This document shows, in pieces, positions 18,706-27,691 of a stretch of DNA of 64,000 nucleotides (position 1 is its first letter; every line of letters begins with the position of its first letter). The translations under genes were made by a program, and so were the position numbers. Origin of the DNA: Acetivibrio clariflavus DSM 19732 (GTDB taxonomy: Bacteria > Bacillota > Clostridia > Acetivibrionales > Acetivibrionaceae); assembly GCF_000237085.1 (NCBI RefSeq), contig NC_016627.1:3906118-3970117 (forward strand), read 5' to 3'. The notes under the pieces are model-generated. The model did not search any database and was not told the DNA's origin. It worked only from the letters and a program-made list of their open reading frames with translations.

Positions 18706-20927
18706 GCCAATTCCTCCTTTGACAGCTGCGATAAAGCAATTTCCTGATAAATCGGACAACTTTCCATTAATTCTTTATGTGTCCCCCTGCCTACAATCCT
18801 TCCTTCATCGAGAACAATTATTTGTTCTGCATTCATAATAGTAGATATACGCTGTGCAACTATAATAACGGTAGCTGATTGCAATCTCTCTTTTAATGCT
18901 TTCCTTAATGCCGAGTCAGTTTTAAAGTCAAGAGCTGAAAAGCTGTCATCAAATATATAGATATCCGGCTTTTTTACCAAAGCTCGGGCAATAGAAAGCC
19001 TTTGTTTCTGACCTCCCGAGACATTGCCTCCTCCCTGTGATATATCCGATTTAATGCCATCGGGCTTTTCATTTACAAAACCTAAAGCTTGCGCAATCTC
19101 TAAGGCCATATTTATATCTTCTTCCGAAGCATTTTCATTGGCATATTTCATATTCGATTCAATGGTCCCGCTAAACAGCAAACTCTTCTGAGGCACATAT
19201 CCTATTCTGTCCCTTAAATCATGCTGAGTAACTTCCCTTACATCTATACCGTTAACTAAAACCTGTCCCTCAGTAACATCATAGAAACGCATAATCAAAT
19301 TTACAAGAGTTGTTTTTCCCGATCCGGTGGAACCGATAATGGCTGTTGTCTGACCGGGCAAAGCTTTAAAGCTTATATTTTTTAGCATATCTTCCTCGGC
19401 ATCGTTATACCGGAAGGATACATTCCTGAATTCAACAACACCCTTCTCTGCACTATTGAAACTCTTCGGTTCTTTCGGATCTATTATCTGAGGTTCTGTA
19501 TCCAAAACTTCCGCTATACGCTGAGCTGCTACAGAGGCTCTAGGCACCATGATAAACATAAAGGACAGCATCAGGAAGGAAAACATTATCTGCATGGCAT
19601 ATTGCATAAATGCCATCATATCCCCCACCTGCATATTTGAATCGGCTATCTGGTTTGCTCCAACCCATATTATCAACAATGTGATTCCATTCATCACCAG
19701 TGACATGGAAGGGAATAGCACAGCCATAACCCTGTTCACAAAAAGATTTGTCTTAGTAAGTTCCTGGTTTGCTTTATCGAACCTGTTTTCCTCAAACTTT
19801 TGAGTATTAAAAGCCCTAATAACCATCATACCCGATAGGTTTTCGCGAGTAACCAAATTCAACTTGTCTACCAGCTTTTGAATAAGCTTAAACTTAGGCA
19901 ATGCAACGACAAGTACCACAAGAATCAAACCCATTACCGCAATCACAGCAACAGCAATTACCCAGGTCATGGACTGGCTCTTGCTGACTGCTTTTATTAT
20001 TCCACCTATGGCCATTACAATCGAATAAAAAACCATTCTGATCATCATCATGACAAGCATCTGCACATGGTTTATGTCATTGGTGGTTCTGGTTATTAGA
20101 GATGATGTGGAGAATTTATCCATCTCTGCATTTGAGAAATTTTCAACCTTTACAAACACATCTCTCCTCAGATTCCGGGCTAAACCGGCTCCGATTCTTG
20201 CGGCAAAATAGCCTACCAAAACCACACATAATGCACTGAAAAGTGAAATAAGCAGCATCTTAACTCCAATTTTGACAATATATCGATTCTGAACTTTATT
20301 TGCCTCAATTCCCAGTGCTGCATATTCGTCCTTTATACTGTTTGCAGCATACTGCACAATTGTGCTCTCTTCCATGGCAGCAAGTTTATCTTTCATTTCT
20401 CTGCTCATCTCAATACGCACCTCATCGGGCATCAAGGCAAACAATTCAAACAAATCAACATCCTCCGGAATTTTCTGTCCATTAAATTCAATATAGCCAT
20501 CCTTTGCTTCTTTTTTCGCTTTTTCTATCTGTGATACTGCTATAATTGCCTTTCCCATTATATCATTCAGTTTTTCAATCTCAGCATTTTCCTTTAAAAC
20601 AAATACCGACTCCTTTTCCAATACAGGATATTTCTTTAAATACTTTTGATAGTCTGTACTGGTTCTATCAATAAGTACATAACTGTTTAAAACTTCTTCT
20701 CTGTCATTTTCACCGGTAAAAAGTAAAATCTTTTGCATCTGATCGGCTCTTAAAGCTTCCGGAACTGCACTTTCTATGCCCCCATTTTGAATGCCAATGT
20801 TAACTATTTTCGACATATAGTCGGGCAAAGCCAGATCTGCCATCGCCTGACCAAAGAGAAAAACAATTGTAATAAGAATAAGTCCTATAAAAGGTTTTAA
20901 ATATCTGGTTAATTTATACATTGCCAA
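18702..20927 (-). CDS. ABC exporter subunit with degenerate ATP site and large extracellular loop
   Basis: 741 residues. The TMD has an unusually long insertion of about 180 residues between TM1 and TM2 (residues ~36-220, largely helical and charged), which would face outside. The NBD has Walker A GSTGSGKTTL, signature VSGGQKQR and Walker B IFDDSFSALD, where Asp replaces the catalytic Glu. That is the hallmark of the degenerate site of heterodimeric exporters. It overlaps the next ABC gene by ATGA and follows the MarR gene by 21 nt. The loop is similar in position to the extracellular domain of BmrD-type subunits. Confidence 0.9.
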   Translation of the reverse strand: MAMYKLTRYLKPFIGLILITIVFLFGQAMADLALPDYMSKIVNIGIQNGGIESAVPEALRADQMQKILLFTGENDREEVLNSYVLIDRTSTDYQKYLKKYPVLEKESVFVLKENAEIEKLNDIMGKAIIAVSQIEKAKKEAKDGYIEFNGQKIPEDVDLFELFALMPDEVRIEMSREMKDKLAAMEESTIVQYAANSIKDEYAALGIEANKVQNRYIVKIGVKMLLISLFSALCVVLVGYFAARIGAGLARNLRRDVFVKVENFSNAEMDKFSTSSLITRTTNDINHVQMLVMMMIRMVFYSIVMAIGGIIKAVSKSQSMTWVIAVAVIAVMGLILVVLVVALPKFKLIQKLVDKLNLVTRENLSGMMVIRAFNTQKFEENRFDKANQELTKTNLFVNRVMAVLFPSMSLVMNGITLLIIWVGANQIADSNMQVGDMMAFMQYAMQIMFSFLMLSFMFIMVPRASVAAQRIAEVLDTEPQIIDPKEPKSFNSAEKGVVEFRNVSFRYNDAEEDMLKNISFKALPGQTTAIIGSTGSGKTTLVNLIMRFYDVTEGQVLVNGIDVREVTQHDLRDRIGYVPQKSLLFSGTIESNMKYANENASEEDINMALEIAQALGFVNEKPDGIKSDISQGGGNVSGGQKQRLSIARALVKKPDIYIFDDSFSALDFKTDSALRKALKERLQSATVIIVAQRISTIMNAEQIIVLDEGRIVGRGTHKELMESCPIYQEIALSQLSKEELA

Positions 20928-20948
20928 ATCTACTCCTTATGCCAAAAA

Positions 20949-21392
20949 TTATCTCCTGTTATTTTCTTCAATCAGTTTCTTTAACATTTCCAAACCTTCA
21001 AATATTTTTTTTACTTCTTCTTCAGTAGCTTCTTTCATTATCTCTTCCATTTTGTACTCTATTGCTTCAAATTTAGTTTTCACACATTCCCTATGCTTAG
21101 AAGCTATATTTACCCGTACCACTCTCCTATCATCTTTACTTCTTATTCTTTCAAGAATTCCTTGTTTTTCCAGCCTGTCAACTATTCCCGATACTGTGCT
21201 GTTGGACAGCCCCATCTTTTCACTTAAATCACTAATCTTCATCTCGCCGTAATGGGCTATTATACCTACAAGCATTGCCTGCGGACCTGTCAATTTCATA
21301 TCACCGCAAGGCTTGTGGGCATTTCTAATCAAAACCATAATTTCCTTTAGCAGCTTGCTCACTGCAATACCCCTGTTTACGCCCTCCATCAT
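20949..21392 (-). CDS. MarR family transcriptional regulator
   Basis: 147 residues with a winged helix: KISDLSEKMGLSNSTVSGIVDRL as the DNA-recognition region, then the wing RIRSKDDRRVVRV, and dimerisation helices at both ends. It is first in the operon with two ABC exporter genes, a common arrangement for drug-responsive repression. A palindrome upstream (CGAAATATTTCG, 21457-21468) is a candidate operator. Confidence 0.9.
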   Translation of the reverse strand: MMEGVNRGIAVSKLLKEIMVLIRNAHKPCGDMKLTGPQAMLVGIIAHYGEMKISDLSEKMGLSNSTVSGIVDRLEKQGILERIRSKDDRRVVRVNIASKHRECVKTKFEAIEYKMEEIMKEATEEEVKKIFEGLEMLKKLIEENNRR

Positions 21393-21435
21393 CCTGCTCC
21401 TTTACTTAAATCCATTACTACTTACATAAAACAAA

Positions 21436-21490
21436 AAGAGTAATATTATTTCGCATCGAAATATTTCGCATGCTAAATATATTACTCTTT
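21436..21490 (-). promoter_or_regulatory. Nested inverted repeats: citrate synthase terminator and/or MarR operator
   Basis: An outer 12-bp repeat (AAAGAGTAATAT with ATATTACTCTTT) encloses the perfect palindrome CGAAATATTTCG (21457-21468) and a second ATGCGAAAT copy. On the minus strand the outer stem is followed by TTTTTGTTTT, fitting a terminator for citrate synthase. The inner palindrome lies about 65 nt before the MarR start, fitting an operator. Confidence 0.6.
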
Positions 21491-21565
21491 CTATATATGC
21501 AAGTCAAGGTCTTTATAAGCATTTATATCTGGTTTATAGCTGATGTTTCAAACCCTTGCTGCATC

Positions 21566-22930
21566 CTATCGTTTTTCAATATCTACGTATTCACGTCTTT
21601 TCGCCACACTTTTATATGCCGGTCTAATTATCTTTCCGGCATTTACAATTTCTTCAACACGGTGGGCACTCCAACCTGCAATTCTGGATATTGCGAATAT
21701 AGGTGTAAACATTTCTCTAGGAATGCCCAACATACTATAAACAAAGCCGGAATAAAAATCGACGTTGGCACTTACACCCTTATACATTTTGCGCATTTCA
21801 GATATTACCTTAGGTGCTAATTCTTCCACCTTGGAATAGAGATTGAATTCAGCCTCAAGTCCCTTTTCCTTTGCAAGCTTTTCAGCATACTCTTTTAAGA
21901 TTACGCAACGAGGGTCTGAAATTGAGTACACGGCATGCCCTATACCATATATAAGTCCCGAACGGTCAAAAGCCTCTTTTTTCAGCAATTTTACCAAATA
22001 TTCTTCAATCTCCTTTTCATTATCCCAATCCTTCAAATTGCTTTTCATATCGTCAAACATTTGTACTACTTTAATATTGGCACCTCCATGTCTAGGGCCT
22101 TTCAACGAACCCAATGCTGCTGCCATTACTGAATATGTATCAGTTCCAGTTGATGTAACAACGTGGGTTACAAAGGTCGAGTTGTTACCTCCACCGTGCT
22201 CTGCATGAAGTACAAGTGCCAAATCCAAAAGCGTTGCCTCCAATTTTGTAAACTGACTATCCGGTCTTAACATATGCAATATGTTTTCTGCAGTACTTAA
22301 TTCCGGTTTCGGGCTATGGATAAACAGGCTTTTCTTTTCATAATAATGGGAATATGCCTGATAACCGTATACTGCAATTAATGGGAAACACGCAATTAGC
22401 CGAATGCACTGTTCAAGCACATTGGGAATTGAAGTATCATCAGCACGGTCATCAAAGCTGTATAATGCCAAAACATTTCGAGCCAATACATTCATTATAT
22501 CCCTACTTGGTGCCTTTAGAATCAAATCCCTTACAAAATCATCGGGAAGATGCCTGTAATCAGCAAGAATTTGCTCAAAATCCGCCAACTGCTTTTCATT
22601 TGGCAAGTCACCAAACAACAGCAGATAACACGTCTCTTCAAAGCCATTTTTACCACTCTTTATAAAGCCATTTGAAAGTTCCGTTACATCTATACCCCTG
22701 TACATGAGTCTTCCCGGAACAGGAATAGTTTCATTTTCCTCAATGATATATGAATGCACCTCACCAATCTCCGTCAATCCAACCAGCACACCTTTGCCGT
22801 CAAGGTCGCGGAGCCCTCGCTTAACCTGATATTTAGTAAACAATTCCGGATCAATATAATTGTTCTTCTGGGCCAACTTGCTCAATGCCTCAATTTCCTC
22901 TTTATGTTCCTTGATTTTTGAGTTTCTCAT
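21566..22930 (-). CDS. gltA: Citrate synthase (PF00285 type)
   Basis: 454 residues. It condenses acetyl-CoA and oxaloacetate. The catalytic histidines lie in HAEHGGGNNST (~241) and GHAVYSISDPR (~328), and the aspartate in NVDFYSG (~388); the oxaloacetate and CoA regions (PRHGGAN, WSAHRVEEI) are present. The N-terminal extension of about 70 residues is typical of the longer clostridial form. AAGGAGGTAG precedes the ATG. In anaerobes of this group the oxidative branch supplies 2-oxoglutarate for glutamate synthesis. Transcribed alone. Confidence 0.93.
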   Translation of the reverse strand: MRNSKIKEHKEEIEALSKLAQKNNYIDPELFTKYQVKRGLRDLDGKGVLVGLTEIGEVHSYIIEENETIPVPGRLMYRGIDVTELSNGFIKSGKNGFEETCYLLLFGDLPNEKQLADFEQILADYRHLPDDFVRDLILKAPSRDIMNVLARNVLALYSFDDRADDTSIPNVLEQCIRLIACFPLIAVYGYQAYSHYYEKKSLFIHSPKPELSTAENILHMLRPDSQFTKLEATLLDLALVLHAEHGGGNNSTFVTHVVTSTGTDTYSVMAAALGSLKGPRHGGANIKVVQMFDDMKSNLKDWDNEKEIEEYLVKLLKKEAFDRSGLIYGIGHAVYSISDPRCVILKEYAEKLAKEKGLEAEFNLYSKVEELAPKVISEMRKMYKGVSANVDFYSGFVYSMLGIPREMFTPIFAISRIAGWSAHRVEEIVNAGKIIRPAYKSVAKRREYVDIEKR

Positions 22931-23093
22931 ACTTATACTACCTCCTTACCGATTATTTTTTTAACAAACTATTTGGAAGTACTAATGAATTAAATATTCC
23001 CTACCGACTAAAACATCACCAGTATTTTAATTTATAAATTTTGTGTATCTTTTTATATAAATTATAGATTTTAATAAATAGCCTTTCTAAAGT

Positions 23094-23354
23094 TTATCCA
23101 ACAGGTCTGGTGAGTTTTTCAAGCTTTTCAAGATACGTATAGGCATGTGAAGACTCAGTACCGCACATTTCAAGCGATGGTCTCAGGCTTGAGCAAACAG
23201 CTGGTCTCTCGGGTTTGCCGAATATTTTACACCTATTGTCATCGGTCAGTTGAACACATCTAACACCGGAAGGCTTTCCTTCAGGCATTCCAGGTATCGG
23301 CGATGATATGGATATAACAATACAGCATGCACCACAGCCTATTCTGCATTCCAT
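23094..23354 (-). CDS. YkgJ-type Cys-cluster (Zn/Fe-chelating) protein
   Basis: About 86 residues. It matches the YkgJ/UPF0153 family: RIGCGACC near the N-terminus, then SGVRCVQL, DDNRCKIFGKPERPAVC and a late Cys. These cysteines are thought to bind an iron-sulfur cluster or zinc. Function unknown. An upstream in-frame ATG at 23372 is possible, but AAAGGA sits at the right distance only from 23354. Monocistronic. Confidence 0.75.
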   Translation of the reverse strand: MECRIGCGACCIVISISSPIPGMPEGKPSGVRCVQLTDDNRCKIFGKPERPAVCSSLRPSLEMCGTESSHAYTYLEKLEKLTRPVG

Positions 23355-23372
23355 CTCTTTATTTCCTTTCAT

Positions 23373-23689
23373 AAAACCGGATAAATAAAATTAATTATAT
23401 CATTTTTCTTTAATAATTGAAATAAGTTTCGATATATAAATTTAAGTTTTAAGTTAAATCTTTTTATGTTACATCGTCAATAGTAAAAGAGTTATTTTAT
23501 AATTGTCCTAAATTTAATACTTTAAACTATTATTATATTGATTTATAATGAAGATTATGAGTGCTTATATATTTAATGCCTCTTATTTCCCTAAATACTG
23601 TTTAAAAGAAATAGTATCTAGCTGAATTGTCTGAGGCTATTAATAAAATTTTAGTTTGTATTATTTTTTTTAATAGGGGTGATTTACTC
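23373..23689. other. Intergenic region before the PurF-like gene
   Basis: About 300 nt of AT-rich DNA between divergent genes. No hairpin, riboswitch or small gene is evident. Promoters for both sides must lie here but no single candidate stands out. Confidence 0.4.
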
Positions 23690-25090
23690 GTGGGAGGAAT
23701 TTTCGGAGTAGCTTCCAAAAATGATTGTGTTACAGATTTGTTTTTCGGTACCGACTATCATTCACACTTAGGTACAAGTCGCGGTGGATTATCTGTTTGG
23801 AACGGAAATGGATTTACAAGGTCTATTCATAATATTGAAAACACTCAATTCAGGACAAAATTTGAGAATGACCTTCCCGGTATGGCCGGTAACTTGGGTA
23901 TTGGATGCATTAGTGATAATGAGGCTCAGCCCTTATCCATATTTTCGCATCATGGTGATTACTCAATAACAACAGTAGGACGTATCAACAATATTGAAGA
24001 ACTTGTTAAAAAGGCGTTTGAAAAACACTATCTTCACTTTTCCGAAATGAGCAAGAGTGAAATAAATCCCACCGAAGTGGTAGCAGCCCTGATAGATCAG
24101 GAAAGCACCATAGAAGAAGGTATCAGACGAGCTCAGGAATCTATAGACGGTTCATGTTCAATGCTTATACTTACTTCGAAGGGGATTTATGCAGCCAGGG
24201 ACCTCTATGGCAGAACTCCGTTAGTGGTTGGTGCAAAAGACGGTGCTTTTTGCGTAGCATCAGAGTCCTGTGCTTTCCCTAATCTGGGATATAAGACAAA
24301 ATACGAATTGGGTCCGGGAGAAATTGTATTTATAACACCTGAAGGCATAGAAAAAATAGCGCCACCGGGTAATAAAATGAAAATATGCGCTTTTCTATGG
24401 GTTTATTATGGTTATCCGTCTTCATCCTACGAAGGTATGAACGTTGAAACAATGCGCTATCGTAATGGTGCAGCTCTGGCCCGAAGGGACAATGTTAAAA
24501 TAGATCTTGTTGCAGGGGTTCCCGATTCGGGAGTGGCACATGCTATCGGTTATTCCAATGAAGCCAGGGTTCCATTTAGCAGACCTTTTATAAAATATAC
24601 TCCTACATGGGCAAGGAGTTTTATGCCACAAGATCAGGCAATCCGAAATTTAGTTGCAAAAATGAAACTTATCCCCATCCCGGAACTAGTAGAAGGTAAA
24701 AGCGTGTTATTTTGCGATGATTCCATTGTACGAGGTACTCAGCTTCGTGAAACAGCCGAATTGCTTTACAACTGCAATGCCAGAGAAGTTCACATGCGTT
24801 CTGCCTGTCCTCCACTTCTCTATAGCTGTAAATACTTAAACTTCTCAAGATCCCGTTCGGAAATGGATTTGGCAGCCCGTCGTGCTATTGTACAATTGGA
24901 AGGCACTATGCCCGATTCCATTGATGAATACACTGATTCTTCCACCGAAAAATACAACTGTATGGTGGACTGTATTCGTAAACATTTGAATCTTACAACA
25001 TTGAAATATCAAACTTTAGAAGACATGATAGAAGCGATCGGACTACCGGAAGACAAGGTATGTACATACTGCTGGAACGGCAAGAAATAA
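23690..25090 (+). CDS. PurF-like amidophosphoribosyltransferase paralogue lacking the glutaminase cysteine
   Basis: 466 residues from GTG at 23690 (AGGGGTGA 8 nt upstream); a longer frame from 23627 has no ribosome site. The protein begins (M)GGIFGVASK, where true PurF has Cys right after Met (CGIFG). The Arg of the GHxRY-type motif and the Asn of the NGN-type oxyanion motif are also replaced (GNLGIGCISDNEAQPL, TVGRINNIEEL). The phosphoribosyltransferase half is intact, with PVPDSG-like GVPDSG and the PRPP loop FCDDSIVRGTQL near 340. The C-terminus has CTYCW, like the iron-sulfur Cys of PurF. It probably transfers onto or from PRPP without using glutamine, or is regulatory. No purine genes adjoin it. 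Confidence 0.8.
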   Translation: MGGIFGVASKNDCVTDLFFGTDYHSHLGTSRGGLSVWNGNGFTRSIHNIENTQFRTKFENDLPGMAGNLGIGCISDNEAQPLSIFSHHGDYSITTVGRINNIEELVKKAFEKHYLHFSEMSKSEINPTEVVAALIDQESTIEEGIRRAQESIDGSCSMLILTSKGIYAARDLYGRTPLVVGAKDGAFCVASESCAFPNLGYKTKYELGPGEIVFITPEGIEKIAPPGNKMKICAFLWVYYGYPSSSYEGMNVETMRYRNGAALARRDNVKIDLVAGVPDSGVAHAIGYSNEARVPFSRPFIKYTPTWARSFMPQDQAIRNLVAKMKLIPIPELVEGKSVLFCDDSIVRGTQLRETAELLYNCNAREVHMRSACPPLLYSCKYLNFSRSRSEMDLAARRAIVQLEGTMPDSIDEYTDSSTEKYNCMVDCIRKHLNLTTLKYQTLEDMIEAIGLPEDKVCTYCWNGKK

Positions 25091-25175
25091 AAAAATAATA
25101 TAAAAAGCAAAAATTCATATGTTAACCAGCAGCTTTTTAACTCATTTTTATAAATTAACAATTTAATCAATATAG

Positions 25176-25210
25176 AAAATAACTAGTGAATTTCAACACT
25201 AGTTATTTTT
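25176..25210. terminator. Bidirectional terminator after the PurF-like gene
   Basis: AAAATAACTAGTG and CACTAGTTATTTT arms with an 8-nt loop, T-rich on both exits. Confidence 0.8.
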
Positions 25211-25237
25211 CGCCCTTTTCTTATAAATTCAAATATA

Positions 25238-25444
25238 TTAGCATATATGAAAGTTTATTAATTTATTATTCTTAATCAATTCCTCGTACAATTTTGCAAG
25301 CTTTTTGCTGACATCCAGAATAATAATGCTGTCCAAAACAGTAAGTACACTTGCATATCCAATAAATGTATCGTCCACAAAAAGTGCAAGCACTTCCCTA
25401 TCGGATACTTTTCTGAAATCAGATTTAGGAACACAAATCAACAT
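25238..25444 (-). CDS. Small protein of unknown function
   Basis: 68 residues, not recognised. The ATG has a strong AAAGGAGGGG ribosome site, which argues it is real. The sequence is mixed alpha/beta in feel (LALFVDDTFIGYASVLTVLD) with a basic C-terminus (KNNKLINF) and no TM or signal peptide. Confidence 0.6.
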   Translation of the reverse strand: MLICVPKSDFRKVSDREVLALFVDDTFIGYASVLTVLDSIIILDVSKKLAKLYEELIKNNKLINFHIC

Positions 25445-25957
25445 ATAAACCCCTCCTTTAAATTTGATTACAGAGGTATGACTGTTCTTACATTATTATT
25501 GCCTAAAATTTTGTAATATAACCAACTATTATTGTTTTTTTAATATAGTATCTATACTACCATTATATTATTGTCCAAGTTTGAAGTTGACTCTCCCCCT
25601 GTTACCGAGGCCTCTGTATTTGTCATTATTATAGGTGTTCTTCTATTAAAAACATATCAATTTTCAATTTGCCAAAGGCTATTTCATCATTACTGTATCT
25701 TACTCTATTAAATATATCGTCAAATTTTCAATTTGTTCTGAGAACATTTTTCTCATTGGATAATACTTGAAAAATACCTTGTCAACTCGTTTAGCAAATA
25801 TTTTTGTAACTTTCTGTTCACCTAAAAAACGTTGAGTAGGTTGATGGAAAAATAGTTAACGGGCTTCCTGGCAATTACCCGTACCGGACTTTCACCGACC
25901 AATGTGGTCCTGCTTCACTGGACGCACTAATAGAAAAAGCGCCCACTAAAGTGAGCG
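25445..25957. other. Intergenic region holding intron-like element copy 1
   Basis: Apart from the element at 25834-25927 and the terminator next to it, I see no gene. The part at 25460-25830 is AT-rich and without obvious structure. Confidence 0.5.
25834..25927 (-). mobile_element. Terminator-linked ~94-nt element, copy 1 (miniature class C group II intron-like)
   Basis: On the minus strand it begins GTGCGTCCAGTGAAGC and contains GTGAAAGTCCGG and GGGTAATT, ending CAACCTACTC. GTGYG is the 5' consensus of group II introns, and CCTACTC resembles the domain VI end of class C introns. It starts a few bases after the U-tract of an intrinsic terminator, the known target of class C introns. There is no reverse transcriptase and almost all of an intron is missing. 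Copy 2 lies at 27568-27657 in the same orientation. The intron relationship is from memory of consensus features, not a search. Confidence 0.55.
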
Positions 25958-25959
25958 CT
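25930..25959 (-). terminator. Intrinsic terminator of the AraC-kinase gene
   Basis: Minus strand AGCGCTCAC, TTTA loop, GTGGGCGCT, TTTTTC. The stem starts inside the TAG stop codon. The intron-like element follows at once. Confidence 0.9.
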
Positions 25960-27268
25960 AATTCAAAGCATTAAAAATATTATCAATGCGCTTCTTATTT
26001 TGAATAATAAACTGCAACATTTTGCGATTCGTATTTGCAAGTTCTCTGAATTTATCATGGCTTCCAAAGTATGCAATACAAATCATCTGGATGGAACAGA
26101 TTACATAAAACACCGCCTGTTTTTCTTCCTGCGTCAGTTTACCCTCAAAGTCATAACCTTGCAAAATTCCGGCGAGTATATCTAACCATTTTTCATAAGC
26201 CTTATTGCTTGCTTCAGATAAAATTCCGGTTGCACAGTAGCAGACATCCCACAAACGCACATTTACTTCACTTAAGTCAAAGTCAATAAATCCACTTACC
26301 TCACCATCATCAAACAGGATATTGCTGGGATTGGGATCACGATGAATAAGTTGTTTCGGCAGTCTGTCATAAAGTTTACCAAAGTTTTCAATATAGTCTT
26401 CAAAAAAACTCTCGTCAATCTCCATACCCCACTGCATATTCTGCTGTTTAACATTCGGCAGTGCCCATTCCGTGACACTTTTATACAGGTTCATTTCGTC
26501 AAGCGACATGTCTTTTTGTATAGCCTTCAGCGCCTTATGAAGTCGTGCAATGCTTTTACCGTATTTTCCACCAATCTTCCTACAATTACCTCCAAATCTG
26601 TCTGTCTTAGGAAGCGGATTACCCTTTAATCCTTGGGTTAGAATAAAAATTTCGTTGGCTTCCAAATACTCACTGCCGGTTTTCGTCAATATTGGAAGAG
26701 AAGAAGTAAACCCCTGTCTCTGGAGTGCCTTAGAAAAATTAAGATTTTTTAATAGCTTTTCCCGGTCGCCAGCCTTTAAGATATAATCTTTACCAACTCT
26801 CCAAACATTACCGGTAACTTTTGCCCCATCCATGATAAATATATCGCTAATTGGCAGGCCTTTATCTATATCCCAATTCTCCAATACTTTTCGCAATTCT
26901 CTTTCAGTATACATTTTTGCTACCTCCGGTTTAATTGGTGTGTGTTTTTGATAAATACTCAAATATTTCTTCGGAGAGCAACCATACATTTTTACAACTG
27001 CCTTGTAAAACCCAGCATAGGTATCAAAACCATATTCAAGCACTACATCTATCGCTTTTCTGCCACTGGCAATTTCAGCAAGCGCGTGATCAAGACGCCG
27101 CTTTAAGATATAACCTGAAACCGATGAGCCTGTTACAGATGAAAACAAACGATAATAATGATATGTCGAATAATTTGACATCCGGGCAAGTTCTTCTGCT
27201 GTGATGTCGGTTTTGAGGTTTTGTTCAATATAATCAAGTGCAATTCTGATTACTTCCGGATATTGCAT
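25958..27268 (-). CDS. AraC-type HTH fused to an APH-like kinase domain
   Basis: 436 residues. Residues 1-105 form an AraC/XylS double helix-turn-helix (ITAEELARMSNYSTYHYYRL; VVLEYGFDTYAGFYKAV; CSPKKYL). The rest is an aminoglycoside phosphotransferase/choline-kinase-like domain with catalytic loop HRDPNPSNILF near 308 and metal motif IDFD shortly after. Such a fusion could couple a small-molecule kinase to transcription, or the kinase fold could be a ligand sensor. Target genes are not evident: no other gene joins its operon. It sits between two copies of the intron-like element, in the same orientation. The ATG follows a GGAGGGAT sequence. Confidence 0.85.
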   Translation of the reverse strand: MQYPEVIRIALDYIEQNLKTDITAEELARMSNYSTYHYYRLFSSVTGSSVSGYILKRRLDHALAEIASGRKAIDVVLEYGFDTYAGFYKAVVKMYGCSPKKYLSIYQKHTPIKPEVAKMYTERELRKVLENWDIDKGLPISDIFIMDGAKVTGNVWRVGKDYILKAGDREKLLKNLNFSKALQRQGFTSSLPILTKTGSEYLEANEIFILTQGLKGNPLPKTDRFGGNCRKIGGKYGKSIARLHKALKAIQKDMSLDEMNLYKSVTEWALPNVKQQNMQWGMEIDESFFEDYIENFGKLYDRLPKQLIHRDPNPSNILFDDGEVSGFIDFDLSEVNVRLWDVCYCATGILSEASNKAYEKWLDILAGILQGYDFEGKLTQEEKQAVFYVICSIQMICIAYFGSHDKFRELANTNRKMLQFIIQNKKRIDNIFNALN

Positions 27269-27567
27269 GGTATCCCTCCTCCCGTACGGTAGCTTTATTA
27301 TACATTACGCAAATAGGAAAAACATTTCCTGGATTGCTATAATATCAGTTCTCCTATAATACATTGATATATACAAGCCATGAGTCGTCACACAATTACC
27401 AGTCAACCCCCATTATGTGCAACCTTATATCCATCCTGTCTCCTCTACTCAATAAAAAAGCCCGTTATCTAATTTGTCAACTCAACCCTATCACTTTCAT
27501 GGCAAAATATAATATTTTATTTGTTTTATATTATATTTATCATTATAGTAAAAAACAATTTTAAGCA

Positions 27568-27657
27568 GAGTAGGTTGGTGGAAAAGCTTGTTTTCCACCT
27601 TTGAATTACCCATGCCGGACTTTCACTAACAAATAAGTCCAGCTTCACTGGACGCAC
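27568..27657 (-). mobile_element. Terminator-linked ~90-nt element, copy 2 (miniature class C group II intron-like)
   Basis: Minus strand begins GTGCGTCCAGTGAAGC and ends CAACCTACTC like copy 1. The 5' hairpin GTCCAG-TGAAG-CTGGAC is perfect here. The 3' half has a 9-bp hairpin GGTGGAAAA/TTTTCCACC that differs in sequence from copy 1. It starts directly behind the carB-side terminator (TTTTTTGT then GTGCG). The ends are conserved while the middle has diverged, as expected for an element defined by its termini. Confidence 0.55.
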
Positions 27658-27660
27658 ACA

Positions 27661-27691
27661 AAAAAGCAAGGCTTAAAAGCCTTACTTTTTG
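27661..27691 (-). terminator. Intrinsic terminator downstream of carB
   Basis: AAAAGTAAGGCT, TTTA, AGCCTTGCTTTT then TT on the minus strand, 12-bp stem with one G-U pair, about 115 nt after the carB stop. Confidence 0.85.

Noticed and set aside
25834-27657. Integron attC sites flanking a gene cassette
   Set aside because: The elements lack paired GTTRRRY/RYYYAAC core sites and there is no integrase; the terminator linkage fits group II introns better.
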